Below, one piece after another: positions 5,286 through 7,076 of a stretch of 7,076 bases of DNA. The stretch lies in NCBI GenBank assembly GCA_002338605.1, contig DDIP01000093.1, forward strand, positions 1-7,076. The letters run 5' to 3'. The notes beneath the pieces are model-generated. The model worked only from the letters and a program-made list of their open reading frames with translations, ran no database searches and was not told the DNA's origin. Numbering within the stretch: the first letter of the stretch is position 1; each line of letters opens with the position of its first letter. The stretch is from Proteobacteria bacterium UBA1847 (GTDB lineage: Bacteria > Pseudomonadota > Gammaproteobacteria > Steroidobacterales > Woeseiaceae). Made by a program: the position numbers and the translations under genes.

Positions 5286-6749
5286 ACAGACAGCAAAATC
5301 TTCGAGCAGGCGAGACTGTCTCGCGACGCCCGTTTTGACGGGCGTTTTTTCATTGGCGTCAAGACGACCGGAATATATTGTCGGCCTGTCTGCCCGGCGA
5401 ACCCTCCCAAGAGTGAGAACATTACTTTCTACCCGACTGCGGCGGCCGCAGCGGAGGCCGGTTACCGGCCGTGCCTTCGGTGCAGGCCCGAATGTGCGCC
5501 CGGGACACCGGCCTGGGCAGGTACATCGACGACAGTTCAACGCGGGCTCCGGCTGATTGCGGACGGGGTGCTGGATGACGGCGATATTGAACGACTTGCC
5601 GAACGGCTCGGCGTTACGAGTCGGCATCTAAGGCGGCTATTCACCAGGCACCTCGGGGCGAGCCCGCTTGCCGTTCTGCACACGCAAAGGCTTCTTTTTG
5701 CAAAACGCCTGATCGACCAGACTGCTTTGCCAATGGCCGAAATCGCCATCGCATCGGGCTTCGGCAGTACGCGCCGGTTCAATGATGCGTTTCGGAATAC
5801 CTACGGACGCACACCGCGCGAACTGCGACAGCGCCGCGCCGGGTCCAAACCCTCGGTGGGACTGACGGTGCAGCTGCCATACCGGGAACCATTCAATCTT
5901 CGACGCCTGCTGGACTTTTTTGCGGCGCGTGCGATTCCGGGCGTTGAGGTTGTGATGGATGGCCGCTATTTGCGCAGCATTGTATTCGACGGCGCGCAGG
6001 GTGTTGTCGACCTGCGGGATGACGGTGGGCAGGTGCTGCTGTCGGTGCATGGCGCCGGCACCCGGTCATTGCTGCCCATTGTCCAGCGTGTGCGTGGAAT
6101 CCTTGACCTGGACGCGTCGCCCGACGATGTGGCACGTGTCTTGTCACGGGACCCGTTTCTTGAGGCGCTATTGCAAGGTAAGCCGGGAATCCGCGTACCG
6201 GGTGCCTGGGACGGGTTTGAACTGACGGTGCGCGCCATCCTGGGGCAGCAGGTTTCGGTGGCGGCGGCGACGACGTTTGCAGGCAGGCTCGCAATGCGTT
6301 ACGGCCAGCAACTCGACGTCGAGATACCGGACCTTGAGGGCGATACGGGGCCGACCCTGGTATTTCCAGGGCCGGAAAAACTGCTGCGAGCCCGGTTGAG
6401 TGACCTGGGCATCATTCGCAGTCGTGCTGCGACAATCCGCCGAGTTGCGAAGGCCGTGATCGAAGGCGAGGTGAGCTTTGATCCGTCGCAGAGCGTCGAC
6501 GAATTCTGCCGGTCCCTGCTTGCGATAAAGGGTATCGGCGAATGGACTGCATCCTACGTCGCGATGCGTGCCTTGAAAGACCCGGATGCATTCCCGCAGG
6601 CTGACCTCGGGCTGCTTCGCGCCTTTGATGCTGATGATCGGGCACGAATGAAACCGGCCGAGCTCAAGGCACGCGCCGAAGCATGGCGTCCGTGGCGGGC
6701 CTATGCGGCATTGTTGTTGTGGAGTTCGGGCGAGAACTCCGGAGGTTAA
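5268..6749 (+). CDS. Ada N-terminal domain-AlkA fusion (methyl-sensing regulator and 3-methyladenine glycosylase)
   Basis: The 493-residue protein has three parts. First is an Ada zinc domain (about 8-77) with C38, C42, C69 and C72, the same positions as E. coli Ada. There Cys38 takes methyl groups from DNA phosphotriesters and turns the protein into an activator. Second is an AraC-type helix-turn-helix (about 90-190: IERLAERLGVTSRHLRRLF and IAIASGFGSTRRFNDAFRNTYG). Third is AlkA (about 200-485), with an AlkA_N region, helix-hairpin-helix GIGEWTASYVAMRAL and catalytic aspartate D446 in FPQADLGL, equivalent to E. coli Asp238. It excises 3-methyladenine and related bases. The E. coli C-terminal Cys321 methyltransferase domain is absent and is supplied by the next gene. 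ATG 5268 is preferred from the cysteine numbering and -10 position. TTG 5262 has GAGG 8 nt upstream and remains possible. An intrinsic terminator lies within codons 20-28. Confidence 0.92.
   Translation: MLRNPDTDSKIFEQARLSRDARFDGRFFIGVKTTGIYCRPVCPANPPKSENITFYPTAAAAAEAGYRPCLRCRPECAPGTPAWAGTSTTVQRGLRLIADGVLDDGDIERLAERLGVTSRHLRRLFTRHLGASPLAVLHTQRLLFAKRLIDQTALPMAEIAIASGFGSTRRFNDAFRNTYGRTPRELRQRRAGSKPSVGLTVQLPYREPFNLRRLLDFFAARAIPGVEVVMDGRYLRSIVFDGAQGVVDLRDDGGQVLLSVHGAGTRSLLPIVQRVRGILDLDASPDDVARVLSRDPFLEALLQGKPGIRVPGAWDGFELTVRAILGQQVSVAAATTFAGRLAMRYGQQLDVEIPDLEGDTGPTLVFPGPEKLLRARLSDLGIIRSRAATIRRVAKAVIEGEVSFDPSQSVDEFCRSLLAIKGIGEWTASYVAMRALKDPDAFPQADLGLLRAFDADDRARMKPAELKARAEAWRPWRAYAALLLWSSGENSGG
5310..5324. 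repeat. 15-bp palindrome just upstream of the internal terminator
   Basis: GCGAGAC-T-GTCTCGC is a perfect palindrome with one central base, lying 1 nt before the terminator stem. It looks more like a dimeric protein-binding site than an RNA hairpin, since a 1-nt loop cannot fold fully. It shares GTCT with the outer arms of the 13-bp repeat. It lies in coding sequence. Confidence 0.55.
5326..5350 (+). terminator. Intrinsic terminator inside the ada-alkA coding sequence
   Basis: ACGCCCGT (5326-5333), loop TTTG, ACGGGCGT (5338-5345), then a T run to 5350 (six T including the last stem base). This is a textbook + strand rho-independent terminator, in frame within codons for ARFDGRFF about 60 nt after the start. 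No other terminator exists between the peroxidase stop (5204) and this point. It may end upstream read-through and/or attenuate the gene itself. The conserved RFDGRF protein motif favours some self-complementarity, so chance is possible. Confidence 0.65.
6721..6740 (+). other. Small hairpin directly before the ogt ribosome binding site
   Basis: GGAGTTC (6721-6727) pairs perfectly with GAACTCC (6734-6740) around a 6-nt loop. The very next bases are the GGAGG of the downstream ribosome binding site. The left arm also begins GGAG, so the CTCC could pair with either the arm or, less favourably, the adjacent GGAG. It lies in the last codons of the glycosylase gene. Confidence 0.5.
6741..6745 (+). 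promoter_or_regulatory. Ribosome binding site for the methyltransferase gene
   Basis: GGAGG overlaps the last two sense codons of the fusion gene and lies 8 nt before ATG 6754. It fixes the start and implies translational coupling. Confidence 0.8.
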
Positions 6750-6753
6750 GTAC

Positions 6754-7076
6754 ATGTACTACTGCTATTTCGATACACCCATTGGTGAGTTGTTGCTGGC
6801 TGGTGAGGCCGATGCGCTGACGATGATCGGATTCCCCAAAGGTGCCATGCGTCGGGATCCGGAAGCCGACTGGATCTATAAGGAGGAACCCTTTGCTGAA
6901 GTGCGCCGCCAGCTCGGCGAATATTTCGCCGGTAAACGTAAGGAGTTTGACTTGCCGCTGGCACTTCAGGGAACCGAATTCCAGGTCAGCGTACTCGAGG
7001 CGTTACAGGGTATACCCTACGGAGAGACAACGTCCTATGGCGCGATCGCGAAGCGGATCGGCAGGCCGAAAGCAAA
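6754..7076 (+). CDS. ogt: Methylated-DNA-protein-cysteine S-methyltransferase (3' partial)
   Basis: The gene is cut by the right edge after 107 codons. The visible part has the N-terminal fold start (YYCYFDTPIGELLLAGE, with LTMIGFPKG) and then the DNA-binding helix region GTEFQVSVLEALQGIPYGET, with SYGAIAKRIGRPKA as the recognition helix. These are hallmarks of Ogt/MGMT suicide enzymes, which move a methyl group from O6-methylguanine to a cysteine. The catalytic PCHR motif lies beyond the window. The usual VW before the AL of this motif is VL here. It follows the fusion gene by 4 bp with a coupled ribosome binding site, so the pair forms an operon that together covers the activities of E. coli Ada plus AlkA. 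The symbol ogt is by family; the product could equally be called AdaB. Confidence 0.9.
   Translation, partial: MYYCYFDTPIGELLLAGEADALTMIGFPKGAMRRDPEADWIYKEEPFAEVRRQLGEYFAGKRKEFDLPLALQGTEFQVSVLEALQGIPYGETTSYGAIAKRIGRPKA

Noticed and set aside
4827..5627. 266-codon minus-strand open frame across the peroxidase and ada-alkA junction
   Set aside because: It spans two convincing + strand genes and their promoter, with no domain resemblance; a shadow frame.

Overview
The window is a compact, gene-dense stretch of bacterial chromosome. Moderately high GC, the gene families and strong codon matches to proteobacterial proteins suggest a gammaproteobacterium, perhaps marine or environmental. The lineage is inferred from gene content only. 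No tRNA, rRNA, CRISPR array, insertion sequence or phage gene is visible.

Region 1 (1-3097, + strand) is a two-gene signalling unit. The first gene, cut by the left edge, encodes a proline-rich tether followed by an ABC_sub_bind-type periplasmic binding domain. It overlaps by 4 bp (ATGA) a membrane-anchored GGDEF-EAL protein with an extracytoplasmic sensor domain. The likely logic is that a binding protein reports a small ligand to the sensor, which then sets cyclic-di-GMP level.

Region 2 (3076-5204) is a peroxide-defence locus. oxyR lies on the minus strand and its 3' end overlaps the GGDEF-EAL gene by 22 bp. Divergent from it are a wrecked dps gene and then an intact peroxiredoxin-glutaredoxin fusion. 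The dps remnant has two in-frame stops and an internal deletion, one stop falling exactly on a ferroxidase glutamate codon. It was not in any supplied gene call and was found by translating the apparent gap.

Region 3 (5205-7076, + strand) is an alkylation-repair operon. An Ada-type zinc/cysteine domain plus AraC helix-turn-helix is fused to an AlkA glycosylase, followed 4 bp later by an Ogt-type O6-methylguanine methyltransferase cut by the right edge. This is the layout known for Mycobacterium tuberculosis Rv1317c-Rv1316c.

The most unusual signal is at the start of the ada-alkA fusion gene. A perfect 13-bp inverted repeat encloses the -10 box and start codon (5236-5285). A 7+1+7 palindrome follows (5310-5324), and then a textbook intrinsic terminator lies inside the coding sequence (5326-5350). 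Together these look like an attenuation or insulation device that would stop read-through from the upstream peroxidase gene while letting translated messages continue. That role is an inference.
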